Below, one piece after another: positions 25,770-34,927 of a stretch of 64,000 bases of DNA. Positions within the stretch are counted from its first letter, which is position 1, and each line of letters starts with the position of its first letter. Under the pieces are notes generated by a model, which had not been told where the DNA came from, did no database searches, and saw only the letters and a program-made list of their open reading frames with translations. Made by a program: the position numbers and the translations under genes. Source of the stretch: Ga0077555 sp963761475 (lineage in GTDB: Bacteria; Pseudomonadota; Alphaproteobacteria; Rhizobiales; Hyphomicrobiaceae); contig CAVXGT010000015.1 in the NCBI GenBank assembly GCA_963761475.1, positions 248,001 through 312,000 on the forward strand, in the 5' to 3' direction.

Positions 25770-27365
25770 GTGCACAAGCTGCTCGGACTGACAACCGGTG
25801 CCGTCGTGGCCGGATTGATGGCGATGTCCACCGCCGCGCACGCCCAGAAGACCGGTGGCACGATGCGCATGTATATCTGGGACAATCCGCCGAGCACCTC
25901 GATCCACGAGGAAGCGACGGTGTCGACGACCGTGCCGTTCATGCCCGTGTTCAGCAATCTGGTGCTCTATGACCAGAACCAGACGCTGAACACGCCCGAG
26001 ACGATCAAGCCCGAACTGGCGACAAGCTGGAGCTGGGACACCTCGAAAACGAAGCTGACGTTCCAGTTGCGCAAGGGCGTCACGTGGCATGACGGCAAAC
26101 CGTTCACGGCCAAGGATGTCGAGTGCACGATGAACTTGCTGCAGGGCAAGGGCAACGACCGGTTCCGCAAGAACCCGCGCCAGATCTGGTGGCACAACCT
26201 GAAGGCCGTGACGACCAACGGCGACCACGAGGTGACATTCGAACTCGGCCGGCCGCAACCGTCGTTCCTATCGCTGTTTGCGACCGGCTACAATCCCGTC
26301 TACCCCTGCCATGTGCCGGCCGCCAAGATGCGGACGCATCCGATCGGCACCGGCCCCTTCAAATTCGTCGAGTTCAAGAGCAACCAGGGCGTCAAGCTCG
26401 CCCGCAATCCCGACTACTGGAAAAAGGGTCGACCGTATCTCGACGCCATCGATTTCCGCAGCATCTCGAACCGCTCGACTCGGGTCCTGGCGTTCATTGC
26501 CGGTGAGTTGGACATGACCTTCGTGCTGGATTTGACGCCGCCGCTGGTGGCCGATATCAAATCGAAGGCGCCGGATTCGATCTGCGAGATGCCGCCGACG
26601 AACAACTCCATCAATCTGATCGTAAACCGCAACCAGCCGCCATTCGACAATGCCCAGCTGCGTGCGGCGCTGGCGCTGGCGATCGACCGGCAATCGTTCA
26701 ACAAGATCATCTACGAGGGCAAGACCAAGCTTGGCGGTACGATGATGGCGGGACCGGAAGGCAGTTGGGGCATGCCGCCGGAGGTGGTGGCGAAGCTGCC
26801 GGGGTTCGGGGGCACGGTGGAGGCCAACCGGGCGGAGGCGCGCAAGATCATGGAGAGCCTCGGCTACACGGAAGCCAACCCGCTGAAGATCAAGGTGTCG
26901 ACGCGCAACGTGCCGCTCTACCGTGACCCGGCCATCATCCTGATCGACCAGCTCAAGGCGATCCATGTGGCGGCGGAACTCGAGCCGGTGGAGGCGGGCG
27001 TGTGGTTCGCGAAGGTGGCACGCGCCGACTACACGGTCGGCCTCAATGCCACGGCGTTGGCACTCGACGATCCGGACGTGCAGTTCTACGAGAACTATGC
27101 CTGCGGCTCGCAGCGCAACTACACCAAGTACTGCAACCCGGCCGTCGACAAGCTCATCGACGCGCAATCGCGCGAAACCGACACCGACAAGCGCAAGGTG
27201 CTGGTTTGGCAGATCGAAGAACTGCTGGCCAAGGATGTTGCCCGGCCGATCATCTTCCAGGGGATCTCCGGGTTGTGCTGGAAGCCGCACGTGAAGAACT
27301 TCGTGCTTCACCACAACAGCATCTACAATAATTGGCGGTTCGACGAGGTCTGGCTCGACAGGTAA
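25770..27365 (+). CDS. Peptide/nickel-type ABC transporter solute-binding protein
   Basis: 531 residues, SBP_bac_5 family (DppA/OppA-like). A signal peptide covers about residues 1-26, ending AAHAQ. Typical blocks are the WSWDTSKTKLTFQLRKGVTWHDGKPFTA region near residue 88 (only partly cited here), NPVYPCHVPAAKM, GTGPFKF, and INLIVNRNQPPFDN before AALALAIDRQ. It starts with GTG at 25770, supported by CAGGAG 8 nt upstream; no ATG fits. No permease or ATPase gene follows, so it is an orphan binding protein or uses a system encoded elsewhere. A strong hairpin ends the transcript. Confidence 0.9.
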   Translation: MHKLLGLTTGAVVAGLMAMSTAAHAQKTGGTMRMYIWDNPPSTSIHEEATVSTTVPFMPVFSNLVLYDQNQTLNTPETIKPELATSWSWDTSKTKLTFQLRKGVTWHDGKPFTAKDVECTMNLLQGKGNDRFRKNPRQIWWHNLKAVTTNGDHEVTFELGRPQPSFLSLFATGYNPVYPCHVPAAKMRTHPIGTGPFKFVEFKSNQGVKLARNPDYWKKGRPYLDAIDFRSISNRSTRVLAFIAGELDMTFVLDLTPPLVADIKSKAPDSICEMPPTNNSINLIVNRNQPPFDNAQLRAALALAIDRQSFNKIIYEGKTKLGGTMMAGPEGSWGMPPEVVAKLPGFGGTVEANRAEARKIMESLGYTEANPLKIKVSTRNVPLYRDPAIILIDQLKAIHVAAELEPVEAGVWFAKVARADYTVGLNATALALDDPDVQFYENYACGSQRNYTKYCNPAVDKLIDAQSRETDTDKRKVLVWQIEELLAKDVARPIIFQGISGLCWKPHVKNFVLHHNSIYNNWRFDEVWLDR

Positions 27366-27380
27366 CGCACCGACCAGATG

Positions 27381-27407
27381 ACCCGGCGGGCCAGAAGCCT
27401 GCCGGGT
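27381..27407 (+). terminator. Hairpin after the solute-binding protein gene
   Basis: ACCCGGCGGGC (27381-27391), loop CAGAA, GCCTGCCGGGT (27397-27407): eleven pairs with one G-U. No T run follows. It lies between convergent genes and may slow polymerase or protect both 3' ends. Confidence 0.5.
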
Positions 27408-27461
27408 ACAGCACGGGCGCCATCATGGGTCCGTTGCGTTGCAAGACCAGACGCTGGTCGA

Positions 27462-27833
27462 TCAGGCCCAAGCCAGCTCGACCAGGGCGAGCACGGTCAG
27501 GGCTGCGGCGATCAAGCCCAGAAGAATGCGGCCGCGACGGGCGCCGCCGGCCTTGCCCATGATCAACATGGCGAAGATCGCGAGCACGACCGCCATGTTG
27601 ACGGCGATCTGGCCGGTGAGGCCGAGGCCATTCCTGGCGGCGACCTGCCCTTCGAGAAAAGTTGCGGCGGCAAGGCCCAGCAGCATCGCTCCGAACAAGC
27701 GCGGCCAGAACGTCTCGGCCACCGGCGCCAACCCCAGGATGCGCGCCAGGGTGCGGGGAAAGAGCACGAGGAGGCCGCCTGTCGCGGCCTTCAGGATGGT
27801 CTCGATCCAAAGCAACTGCTCGATCATGGACAT
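27462..27833 (-). CDS. Small four-helix membrane protein, unknown function
   Basis: 123 residues with about four hydrophobic helices: ILKAATGGLLVLFP, FGAMLLGLAAATFLEG, GQIAVNMAVVLAIFAMLIMG and ILLGLIAAALTVLALVELAWA. The pattern is that of small four-pass membrane proteins of the DoxX/DUF4345-like size class, but I see no diagnostic motif. It begins 6 bp after the GMC oxidoreductase stop on the same strand, so the two are likely co-transcribed. Confidence 0.65.
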   Translation of the reverse strand: MSMIEQLLWIETILKAATGGLLVLFPRTLARILGLAPVAETFWPRLFGAMLLGLAAATFLEGQVAARNGLGLTGQIAVNMAVVLAIFAMLIMGKAGGARRGRILLGLIAAALTVLALVELAWA

Positions 27834-27839
27834 CGGTCG

Positions 27840-29483
27840 CTAGACCACCTCTGGCACGAGGATGGCGTCGGGCGCGGTCTTGCCCAAGATTATGTCGGAC
27901 GCCTTGTCGGCAATCATCATGGTGGCGGCGTTGAGGTTGGCCGAGAGCATGGTCGGCATCACCGAGGCGTCGACGACGCGGAGGCCGTCAAGGCCGCGCA
28001 CGCGGAGCTGGGAATCGACGACGGCCATGGGATCGGTCTCGGGGCCCATGCGGCAGGTGCCGTTGGGGTGGAAGGTCGTGGTGCCGCGCTCCTTGGCGGC
28101 GCCCAGCAACTCGTCGTCGGACTGGACGTGCTTGCCGGGAAAATCCTCGTGGTCGTAGTAGGGCTGGAGCGGGCGCGAGGCCAGCAGGCTCCGCGCCAGG
28201 CGCATCGCTGAGAGCAGCACGCGGCGGTCGCTCGCCTCGCTCAAGTAGTTGGGCTGAATGATGGGCGCGTCGAAGGGATCGGCGCTCTTGATGCGCACGT
28301 AGCCGCGGCTATCGGGGCGCTGCTGCCATGAGGCCACCGTCATGCCCGGCACCAACTCCAACTCGCCTTGCACGCCTTCGCGGTAGCTTGCCGGCGTGAA
28401 GGTCAACTGGATATCGGAGTTGGCGACGTCGGGATTGGAGCGCCAGAACGCGTAGACCAACGTCGGCGACAGCGAGAGCACGCCCTTGCGGGTGAAGATC
28501 CACTTGGCGACCTCGCTCGCAAGCTTGAGGCCTCGCACGCGCTCGTTGATGGTCTCGATGTTCTTGACGCGCGCGACAAAGCGGGGCGCGTAGTGATCCT
28601 TGAGGTTCTCGCCGACGCCGGCGAGTTCATGGCGCACCTCGATGCCGTGCTGGCTCAGCAGCGATGCCGGTCCGATACCCGACAACTGCATGAGCTGGGG
28701 AGAATTGTAGGTGCCGCCGGACAGGATCACCTCGCGCTCGGCGTGGATCTCGATCTCGGGCCCGCCACGGCCGCCGCGGGCATAGCGCACGCCCTTCACT
28801 CGGCGACCCTCGAGGATCAAGCCGGTCGCGTGGGCTTCGGTGATGATACGCAGATTGGGGCGCTTGCGGACGGGATGCAGGAAGGCGGTCGCGGAGGAGA
28901 CCCGGCGGCCATTCGTGATGGTCCGCTGGGCGTAGGCGACGCCTTCCTGGACGGAGCCGTTGTAGTCGGGATTGCGGGGAATACCGGCTTCGACGGCGCC
29001 TTCGATGAAAGCCTCGCAGAGCGGATGGACCCAATCGATATCGGAGATCTTGAGGTTGCCGTCGCGGCCCCGGAAGGTCTCGTCACCCTCGCCTTCGCGC
29101 CCTTCCAGACGTTTGAAGTAGGGCAGCACGTCGGCGTAGCCCCAGCCACGGTTCCCCATCTGCGACCAAGTGTCGAAATCCAGGCGCTGGCCGCGGTTGT
29201 AGATGTTGCCGTTGATCGAGGAGGAGCCGCCGAGCGTCTTGCCACGGGGGGCGTGGATGCGCCGGCCGCCGGTCCACTCCGAGGGCTCCATCTCGTAGAG
29301 CCAATTCACCTGGGGGTGGTAGAAGGTCTTGATGAAGCCCGCGGGGATATGGATCCAGGGCAGCCAATCCGGAGGGCCTGCCTCGAGAATGAGGACGCGA
29401 TTGCGGGGATCGGCTGACAGGCGGTTAGCCAATATGCAACCTGCGGATCCGGCACCGATGATGATGTAATCGAATGTATCCAC
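27840..29483 (-). CDS. GMC family FAD-dependent oxidoreductase (choline dehydrogenase-like)
   Basis: 547 residues of the glucose-methanol-choline oxidoreductase family. The FAD motif YIIIGAGSAGCILANRLS opens the protein, PRGKTLGGSSSINGNIYNRG is GMC signature 1 (about residue 83) and GGTYNSPQLMQLSGIGP is signature 2. The catalytic His is expected in TTFHPNGTCRMG and the final block VVDASVMPTMLSANLNAATMMIA is typical. GTG at 29483 is chosen because GAGGAG sits 6 nt upstream and it gives the common start xDTFDYIIIGAG; an ATG at 29510 is the alternative. These enzymes oxidise alcohols and pass electrons to quinones or oxygen; substrate not clear. Confidence 0.9.
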   Translation of the reverse strand: MDTFDYIIIGAGSAGCILANRLSADPRNRVLILEAGPPDWLPWIHIPAGFIKTFYHPQVNWLYEMEPSEWTGGRRIHAPRGKTLGGSSSINGNIYNRGQRLDFDTWSQMGNRGWGYADVLPYFKRLEGREGEGDETFRGRDGNLKISDIDWVHPLCEAFIEGAVEAGIPRNPDYNGSVQEGVAYAQRTITNGRRVSSATAFLHPVRKRPNLRIITEAHATGLILEGRRVKGVRYARGGRGGPEIEIHAEREVILSGGTYNSPQLMQLSGIGPASLLSQHGIEVRHELAGVGENLKDHYAPRFVARVKNIETINERVRGLKLASEVAKWIFTRKGVLSLSPTLVYAFWRSNPDVANSDIQLTFTPASYREGVQGELELVPGMTVASWQQRPDSRGYVRIKSADPFDAPIIQPNYLSEASDRRVLLSAMRLARSLLASRPLQPYYDHEDFPGKHVQSDDELLGAAKERGTTTFHPNGTCRMGPETDPMAVVDSQLRVRGLDGLRVVDASVMPTMLSANLNAATMMIADKASDIILGKTAPDAILVPEVV

Positions 29484-29596
29484 GCCTACTCCTCGCGTCG
29501 TCACGGTCATCTCCAAAGAGGCGATGCCATAGAGTGGCGGGGTGAGGCAAGGGGTGGTGAGGCCAAGCCAAATGGCCAAAGGGCCTGACGGAGTGG

Positions 29597-29893
29597 TTAA
29601 TTCCTCAAGCGGGCGCTCGCCAGGCGGACCAAAGCCGCGTTGATGTTATCGATGCGCCTGAGGTAGCCTTGCGCCTCGTCTGCGTGCTGAGATGCCTGTA
29701 GCACCTCGCGCAGACGGCCGACGCAAGCCTCACGCTCCACCTGGAGATCCTGGAGGGCCAACTCGATCATCGAGGTGTTCTCTATCGGTTCAGGCAGCAC
29801 GTAACGGCTCCGGGTTGGCGGCAGCGGCGACTCGGCGTTCGTCAGGGGACTGTAACTGGCATAATTTTCGATTGCAGAAAAAAGCACCGGCAA
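29597..29893 (-). CDS. Possible small hypothetical protein
   Basis: An open frame of 98 codons beginning with TTG. The helical C-terminal part (MIELALQDLQVEREACVGRL, then LREVLQASQHADEAQGYL and NINAALVRLASARL) has the spacing of a short coiled coil and could start at the internal ATG complementing 29768-29770, giving 57 residues. I do not recognise a family and there is no clear ribosome site. It lies 113 bp upstream of the GMC gene start on the same strand. Confidence 0.3.
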   Translation of the reverse strand: MPVLFSAIENYASYSPLTNAESPLPPTRSRYVLPEPIENTSMIELALQDLQVEREACVGRLREVLQASQHADEAQGYLRRIDNINAALVRLASARLRN

Positions 29894-29954
29894 ACTTGCT
29901 TAAAATGCGAGCAGTACGGTCAATTTTCAGACTGAGGCGCAGCGGAGAGCGGAC

Positions 29955-31118
29955 GTGGCCCCCAAAAACATCCTCATCAAGAACGGCAACGTACTGGGTC
30001 CGGCGGGCCTCGAGGGCATGGACATCGGGATCGAGCACGAGGGCGGCCGGAGCCTGCTTTCGCTGTCGCCCAAGGCCGGGGGCATCGTCCTCGACGCCAC
30101 GGGACTGCTGGTGCTGCCGGGGCTCGTCGATGTGCACGGGGATGCCTTCGAGCGGCAGATCATGCCGCGGCCGGGGGTGGGATTTGCGCTCGATGCAGCC
30201 CTACTCGAGACCGACAGGCAACTGGTCGCCAACGGCATCACCACCGCCTTTCACGGGGTCACGCGGTCGTGGGAGCCGGGTCTCAGGGATGCGGCACATG
30301 CCCGCGGCCTGCTCGAGGCCATGGAGCGGCTCGCGCCACATCTGGCCGCCGACACCCGCTTCCACCTGCGACATGAGACGTTCAACCTCGACGGCGAGGA
30401 CGAAATCGCGGGTTGGCTCGAAAGCCGGCGGGTCGGCGTCATCGCCTTCAACGACCACATGACGGGCACCATCAAGGTGCGGCACCGGCCGGACAAGATG
30501 GCCAAGATGGTGGAGCGCTCGGGGCTCGATGCCAAGGCGTTCGATGCGCTGGTGGAGAGGGTGTCGGCGCGGGCGGACGAGGTGCCAGCCTCGATTGAGC
30601 GGCTGGCGGCGGCGGCGAAGGCTGCGGGCGTTCCGGCCATGTCGCACGACGACATGTCGATTGCTCAGCGGCGTTGGTTTGGCGGCCTCGGCGTCACAGT
30701 TGCCGAGTTCCCGCTGACGGACGAGGTGGCGCAGGCTGCCGCGGGCGAGGGAACGCCCATTGTGTTCGGGGCACCGAACGTGGTGCGCGGGGGAAGCCAC
30801 ACAGGCTGTCCGGATGCCGCGGAGATGGTCCGGCGAGGCTGGTGCAGCGTCTTGGCGTCCGACTATTACTATCCGGCTCTGATGCAGGCGCCGTTCATCC
30901 TGTCACGGCGCGGAGACGTGGCGTTCGCGGCGGCCTGGGCATTGGTCTCGCATCATGCGGCTGCTGCCGTCGGGCTCTGCGACCGGGGACGGATCGGCGA
31001 CGGATTGCGCGGCGACGTGGTGCTGGTCGAGGCCGCCGGCGAGCGGCCGGCGCGGGCTGTCGCCACGATCGCGGACGGGGGGCTGGTGCATTTGGCCGAC
31101 GGCAGCCGGCTCGGCTGA
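29955..31118 (+). CDS. PhnM-like amidohydrolase (alkylphosphonate pathway type)
   Basis: 387 residues matching PhnM, the alpha-D-ribose 1-methylphosphonate 5-triphosphate diphosphatase of the C-P lyase pathway. Visible marks are VLPGLVDVHGDAFERQIMPRPGV (part: DVHGDAFERQ) near residue 58, the metal-ligand segments FHLRHETFN, AMSHDD and GAPNVVRGGSHTG, and ASDYYYPAL. GTG at 29955 has GGAGAGCGGAC upstream. No other phn gene is in the window. It is either a detached phosphonate gene or a PhnM paralogue with a different substrate. Confidence 0.85.
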   Translation: MAPKNILIKNGNVLGPAGLEGMDIGIEHEGGRSLLSLSPKAGGIVLDATGLLVLPGLVDVHGDAFERQIMPRPGVGFALDAALLETDRQLVANGITTAFHGVTRSWEPGLRDAAHARGLLEAMERLAPHLAADTRFHLRHETFNLDGEDEIAGWLESRRVGVIAFNDHMTGTIKVRHRPDKMAKMVERSGLDAKAFDALVERVSARADEVPASIERLAAAAKAAGVPAMSHDDMSIAQRRWFGGLGVTVAEFPLTDEVAQAAAGEGTPIVFGAPNVVRGGSHTGCPDAAEMVRRGWCSVLASDYYYPALMQAPFILSRRGDVAFAAAWALVSHHAAAAVGLCDRGRIGDGLRGDVVLVEAAGERPARAVATIADGGLVHLADGSRLG

Positions 31119-31256
31119 AATCACCCGAGACCGCGAACCAAACGCCATCCCGGCAGACCGCGCCACGCCCTGCCTGGGAGGCCGCCATTCGTGCGCCCCC
31201 GCCTTTGCTTGCTCATCGCCCGGCGGGCTGGCCTGGGGCGCCAGCGGGAGGCTGCC

Positions 31257-31379
31257 TCAACGCGATCCCGTCGCCAGCATGAACATGATGAGCATGATGG
31301 CGATGCCGAAGGCAAAGCCCACGATCCAGGGCCAGGGGCCGTACTGACTGTCGACCGACTGCTGGTCGTCTTCCTGCAT
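31257..31379 (-). CDS. 40-residue single-helix membrane protein in the TRAP operon
   Basis: A small gene of 41 codons starts 14 bp after the stop of the fused TRAP permease, on the same strand. It begins MQEDDQQSVDSQYGPWPW and continues with a 19-residue hydrophobic helix (IVGFAFGIAIMLIMFMLA) ending TGSR. GGAG lies 8 nt before the ATG. The acidic N-terminus followed by a PWPW belt and one helix suggests a small inner-membrane subunit or stabiliser of the transporter. I do not recognise a family. Confidence 0.7.
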   Translation of the reverse strand: MQEDDQQSVDSQYGPWPWIVGFAFGIAIMLIMFMLATGSR

Positions 31380-31393
31380 GGTGCGGTCTCCGG

Positions 31394-33463
31394 TTATTTC
31401 AAGAGTTTCGGCAAGTAGAGCGCAATCTCAGGGAACGCCATCACCAGCACGATGCCGATGACCTGCAGCGCCATGAACGGCAGCACGGAGGAGAAGATCT
31501 CCTGCAGGGTCACGTCCTTCGGCGCTACGCTCTTCATCCAGAAGCAGGCCGGTCCGAACGGCGGCGATAGGAAATAGACCTGCATGTTCATCACGAACAG
31601 GATGCCGAACCAGACCGCGATCCACTCCTCGCTCATGCCGAGCTTGGGTGCGAGGTCGAGGACGACGGGCGCAAAGATCGGCACCGTGATGAAGACGATG
31701 GCGATCCATTCCATGAAGGTGCCGAGGATGACCAGGATGCCCATCATCAACAGGATCACCAGGATCGGATGGATGTCGAGGCCGGTGAAGACGCCCTTCA
31801 GGAAGCTGGCGCCGCCGATGATATTGTAGATGCCGACGAGGCTCACCGCCCCGAGCACCAGCCAGATGATCGACCCGACCGTCATCATGGTCTGGCGGGT
31901 GACGCTCTGGATCACGTTCCAGTTCAGCGTACCGCGCAACCAGGCGACACCCATGGCGCCAACCACACCGACGCCGGCAGCTTCCGTCACCGAGGCGATG
32001 CCGCCATAGATCGAACCCATGACGCCCGCGATCAGCGCGAGGCAGGCAAAGACGGCGCGCAACCGGTCCCACGACATGGAGGGCTGTCCGGCGGTGCCAT
32101 CGCGGGCCATGATCTCGGCCGCCGTCGGCGCGTAGTGCGGTTTGATCTGGCAGAGAATGAGGACGTAGGTGACATAGAGCGAGGCCAGCATCAGGCCGGG
32201 CAGGAAGCCCGCCAGGAAGAGGTCGCCCAGCGCCACTTTGGCCGCGAGGCCATAGACGATCATGATGACCGACGGCGGGATCAGCGTCGCCAGCGAGCCT
32301 GCCGCACAGATGAGGCCCAGCGCCAGCTTGCGATTGTAGCCGAGCCGAAGCATCTGCGGCAGCGCCACGAGGCCGAGCATGACGATCTCGCCGCCCATGA
32401 TGCCGGTCATAGCGGCCAGAATTACAGCCACCACCGTCGTCTGCACGGCGACGCCACCGCGCAGGTTGCCGGCAAAGATCGCCATGGCATCGAAGAGATC
32501 GCGGGCGAGGCCCGAGCGCTCCAGGATCGTGCTCATCATGACGAACAGCGGCACGGCCACCAGGGAGTACGCTTCGAGCAGGCCGTAGACGTTGGAGGAG
32601 ACGAGGTAGAGGCCCTGCGGACCAAAATAAAGCAGGGCGACAACCAGCGAGACGATCATCGTCACGAGGCCCAGCGGCATGCCGGTCGCCATCAGGACGA
32701 AGAGGCCGATGACGATCGCGAACGTGACGGTGGAGATCGGAACCGAGCGGATATCGATGGTCTGGCCGATTTCGGCAAGAGGCGTCAACGGCGACCAACC
32801 GGCGCTGGTCAGCGTGGTCAGAATATTGTCGCCGAAGCCGTTGTGCATGATGCCGGCTACGACGTGGAGGAGGAAGAAGACGCCGTAGGCGATCACCAGT
32901 CCCCGCGGCAGGGTGGAGGCGAAATGGCGATAGAGATGGGCCAGCAACTGGAGCAAGTAGAGGCCGGCGCCGACGGCCAATCCAATTTTCAACAGCATCG
33001 GCTCCGGCGCGTTGAAGGAGCTGCCGGAGCGCTCGGTGACGTTCCAGGCCTCGAGCGCAAACTTCAGCGTCTCATGGGTGAGAAGCGATAGCGCGATGGT
33101 TCCGATCACGAGCGCGAAGAGATCGAGCCACCACAGCGCACCTTTTGAGGCGAACTGCTGGATGATGGTGATACCGATGTGGCGACGGTTGAGCGTGACG
33201 TAGCCAGCCGACAACAACCAGGTAAGGGCGCAGAGCACCATCACCATCTCGAACGCCCAAAGCGTCGGCTTGAAGAACACGTAGCGCATCACGATCTCGT
33301 AAATCGTGATGATCACGCAGATCAGATAGAGCTGGCCGACGGCAAGGCCGGTGAAGCGGCTCACATGGTCGATGAAGCCGAGCAGGCCGCCTGCCGGCCG
33401 TTCAACCGGCAGTTCGGGCGTGTCGAGGGGCGATGCGGTCGAAGGCGCCGTGTGGTCAGCCAT
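31394..33463 (-). CDS. TRAP transporter permease, fused DctQ-DctM
   Basis: 689 residues combining both TRAP membrane subunits. The first 190 residues are the four-helix DctQ part (YLICVIITIYEIVMRYVFF, then WLDLFALVIGTIALSLLTHET). A linker helix pair follows, then the large DctM part with MATGMPLGLVTMIVSLV, the family signature GMIxxxV-like MTGIMGGEIVMLGLVALPQM, and LIPPSVIMIVYG. The ATG complementing 33461-33463 follows AAGGATC at 8 nt. With DctP at 33639 it forms a sodium-driven importer of carboxylates or related anions. Separate dctQ and dctM are more usual; fused forms are known. Confidence 0.92.
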   Translation of the reverse strand: MADHTAPSTASPLDTPELPVERPAGGLLGFIDHVSRFTGLAVGQLYLICVIITIYEIVMRYVFFKPTLWAFEMVMVLCALTWLLSAGYVTLNRRHIGITIIQQFASKGALWWLDLFALVIGTIALSLLTHETLKFALEAWNVTERSGSSFNAPEPMLLKIGLAVGAGLYLLQLLAHLYRHFASTLPRGLVIAYGVFFLLHVVAGIMHNGFGDNILTTLTSAGWSPLTPLAEIGQTIDIRSVPISTVTFAIVIGLFVLMATGMPLGLVTMIVSLVVALLYFGPQGLYLVSSNVYGLLEAYSLVAVPLFVMMSTILERSGLARDLFDAMAIFAGNLRGGVAVQTTVVAVILAAMTGIMGGEIVMLGLVALPQMLRLGYNRKLALGLICAAGSLATLIPPSVIMIVYGLAAKVALGDLFLAGFLPGLMLASLYVTYVLILCQIKPHYAPTAAEIMARDGTAGQPSMSWDRLRAVFACLALIAGVMGSIYGGIASVTEAAGVGVVGAMGVAWLRGTLNWNVIQSVTRQTMMTVGSIIWLVLGAVSLVGIYNIIGGASFLKGVFTGLDIHPILVILLMMGILVILGTFMEWIAIVFITVPIFAPVVLDLAPKLGMSEEWIAVWFGILFVMNMQVYFLSPPFGPACFWMKSVAPKDVTLQEIFSSVLPFMALQVIGIVLVMAFPEIALYLPKLLK

Positions 33464-33556
33464 GATCGGATCCTTGGCAAACGCTATGCCGAAACGGCTG
33501 TCCGCCTGCCTCGAAAAAATCAAGGCGCGAGCCAGCATGTCGAATAAGAAAGGGGG

Positions 33557-33595
33557 ACCGGTCACGCCGCCTTGAAAGGCCCACGCGTGACCGGT
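33557..33595 (-). other. Stable hairpin between dctP and the fused permease gene
   Basis: ACCGGTCACG (33557-33566) and CGTGACCGGT (33586-33595) form ten perfect pairs around a 19-nt loop in the 175-bp gap between the binding protein and permease genes. No T run follows, so it looks like an mRNA-stabilising or partial-termination hairpin that lets the binding protein be made in excess. Confidence 0.6.
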
Positions 33596-33638
33596 TTACA
33601 CACTCAAGTCGCAGACATGGACTTGCCGATGTGCGGCA

Positions 33639-34673
33639 TTACTGGATCAGACCGTAGGTCTTGAGGAACTTCATCTGCGCGTCGAAGACCTCTTTCGCCA
33701 GCGGTGACTTCTTGGAGTAGTCTTCCCAGGCCTGGATGGCGAGTTTGCGGAACTTGATGCGCTCCGACTCCGGCCATTCGATGATCTCCTTGACCGCGCC
33801 CTTGCCTTCGCGATCGATCGCCACCTGCTCGCGGTCGCGGATGTCGGCGAACCGGCGCAGATCGGCGTAGGCCGCGATGTACCAGGTCTCGAGGATCGCT
33901 TTATGCGCCGGCGAGAGCTTGCCCCAGACGTTGTTGTTGACGATGAACTGGAGCACGGCCATCGAGTGGATGCCCGGATAGATCACGTAAGGAGCGACCT
34001 TGTTGATGCCGGTCTCGTGGTTGTTGATGTAGGCGGAGGCGTCGGCGGCATCGACCACGCCCTTCTCGAGCGAGGTGTAGACCTCGGAGAACGGAATGGC
34101 GACCGGGGCGGCGCCAACCTTGCGCAGAACCTCGGCAGCGAGACCCTCGGGCGAGCGGATCTTGATGCCCTTGAAATCGTCGACGTTGCGGATCGGCTTC
34201 TTGGAGGGCAATGCCTCGTTGGTGTAGTTGCCGCAGCCGATGACGTGGACCTTGTTGCCCGAATACTTGTCGTGCAGCTTCTGCAGAATCTCCTTGCCGC
34301 CGCCATTCATGCAGAACATCTGCGGCTGATCGGCGTCGGAGTAGGCAGCGATCAAATCGCCGAGCATGCCGTAGGCGGGATCGAGGCCGGCGAAGTAGGA
34401 CACGGCGTTGAGGTCACCGTCGAGGATGCCGGCGGAGACGGCCTTCAGCGTCTCACGGTGGGGAACAACGGCCTTGGTCGGCAGGATCTCGAGCTTCAGC
34501 GTGCCGCCGGACATCACCTCGACCTTGGGCGCCCACTTCTCGGTCAGGAACTTGTAGGTGAAGTCGCCCGAGTTCTGACTCGCCTGAAGTTTGAGCGTCT
34601 TGGTCTGGGCCGTGGCAAGGCTCGCGCCACCCGCAATCAATGCTGATGCGAGTAGCATGGTCAATTTACGCAT
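33639..34673 (-). CDS. TRAP transporter periplasmic substrate-binding protein DctP
   Basis: 344 residues. A signal peptide covers about 1-22 (LLASALIAGGASLATAQ). The DctP fold is shown by VSAGILDGDLNAVSYFAGLDPAY (part: DLNAVSYFAG), the conserved KGIKIRSPEGLAAEVLRKVGA with the substrate-binding Arg of I-R-S-P, and AIPFSEVYTSLEKGVVDAAD. First gene of the TRAP operon, followed by a stable hairpin, the fused permease and a 40-residue membrane protein. The ligand is not predictable; carboxylates are usual. Confidence 0.92.
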   Translation of the reverse strand: MRKLTMLLASALIAGGASLATAQTKTLKLQASQNSGDFTYKFLTEKWAPKVEVMSGGTLKLEILPTKAVVPHRETLKAVSAGILDGDLNAVSYFAGLDPAYGMLGDLIAAYSDADQPQMFCMNGGGKEILQKLHDKYSGNKVHVIGCGNYTNEALPSKKPIRNVDDFKGIKIRSPEGLAAEVLRKVGAAPVAIPFSEVYTSLEKGVVDAADASAYINNHETGINKVAPYVIYPGIHSMAVLQFIVNNNVWGKLSPAHKAILETWYIAAYADLRRFADIRDREQVAIDREGKGAVKEIIEWPESERIKFRKLAIQAWEDYSKKSPLAKEVFDAQMKFLKTYGLIQ

Positions 34674-34927
34674 CCGGTTTTCTCCCTGTAGATGCTTTCG
34701 TTAGCGCTACAGACCGTCGTCGGAACGGCTGCGGCTTGCCCCGTCAATTCCATCCGTGCGTGCAGGCGACGGGGTTGCGTCCTGCGCGACGGTACATGCG
34801 TGATGCGTTCACGCGTGCTCTTGTGGACATAGTCGCGGATCGAGGCCTTCAAGTCCACCCGGCAATGGTGAAACAGGGATAACCGGGCCACGAACCCGCC
34901 GTTCCGGAGTCCGCAAACCAAGCGCGC

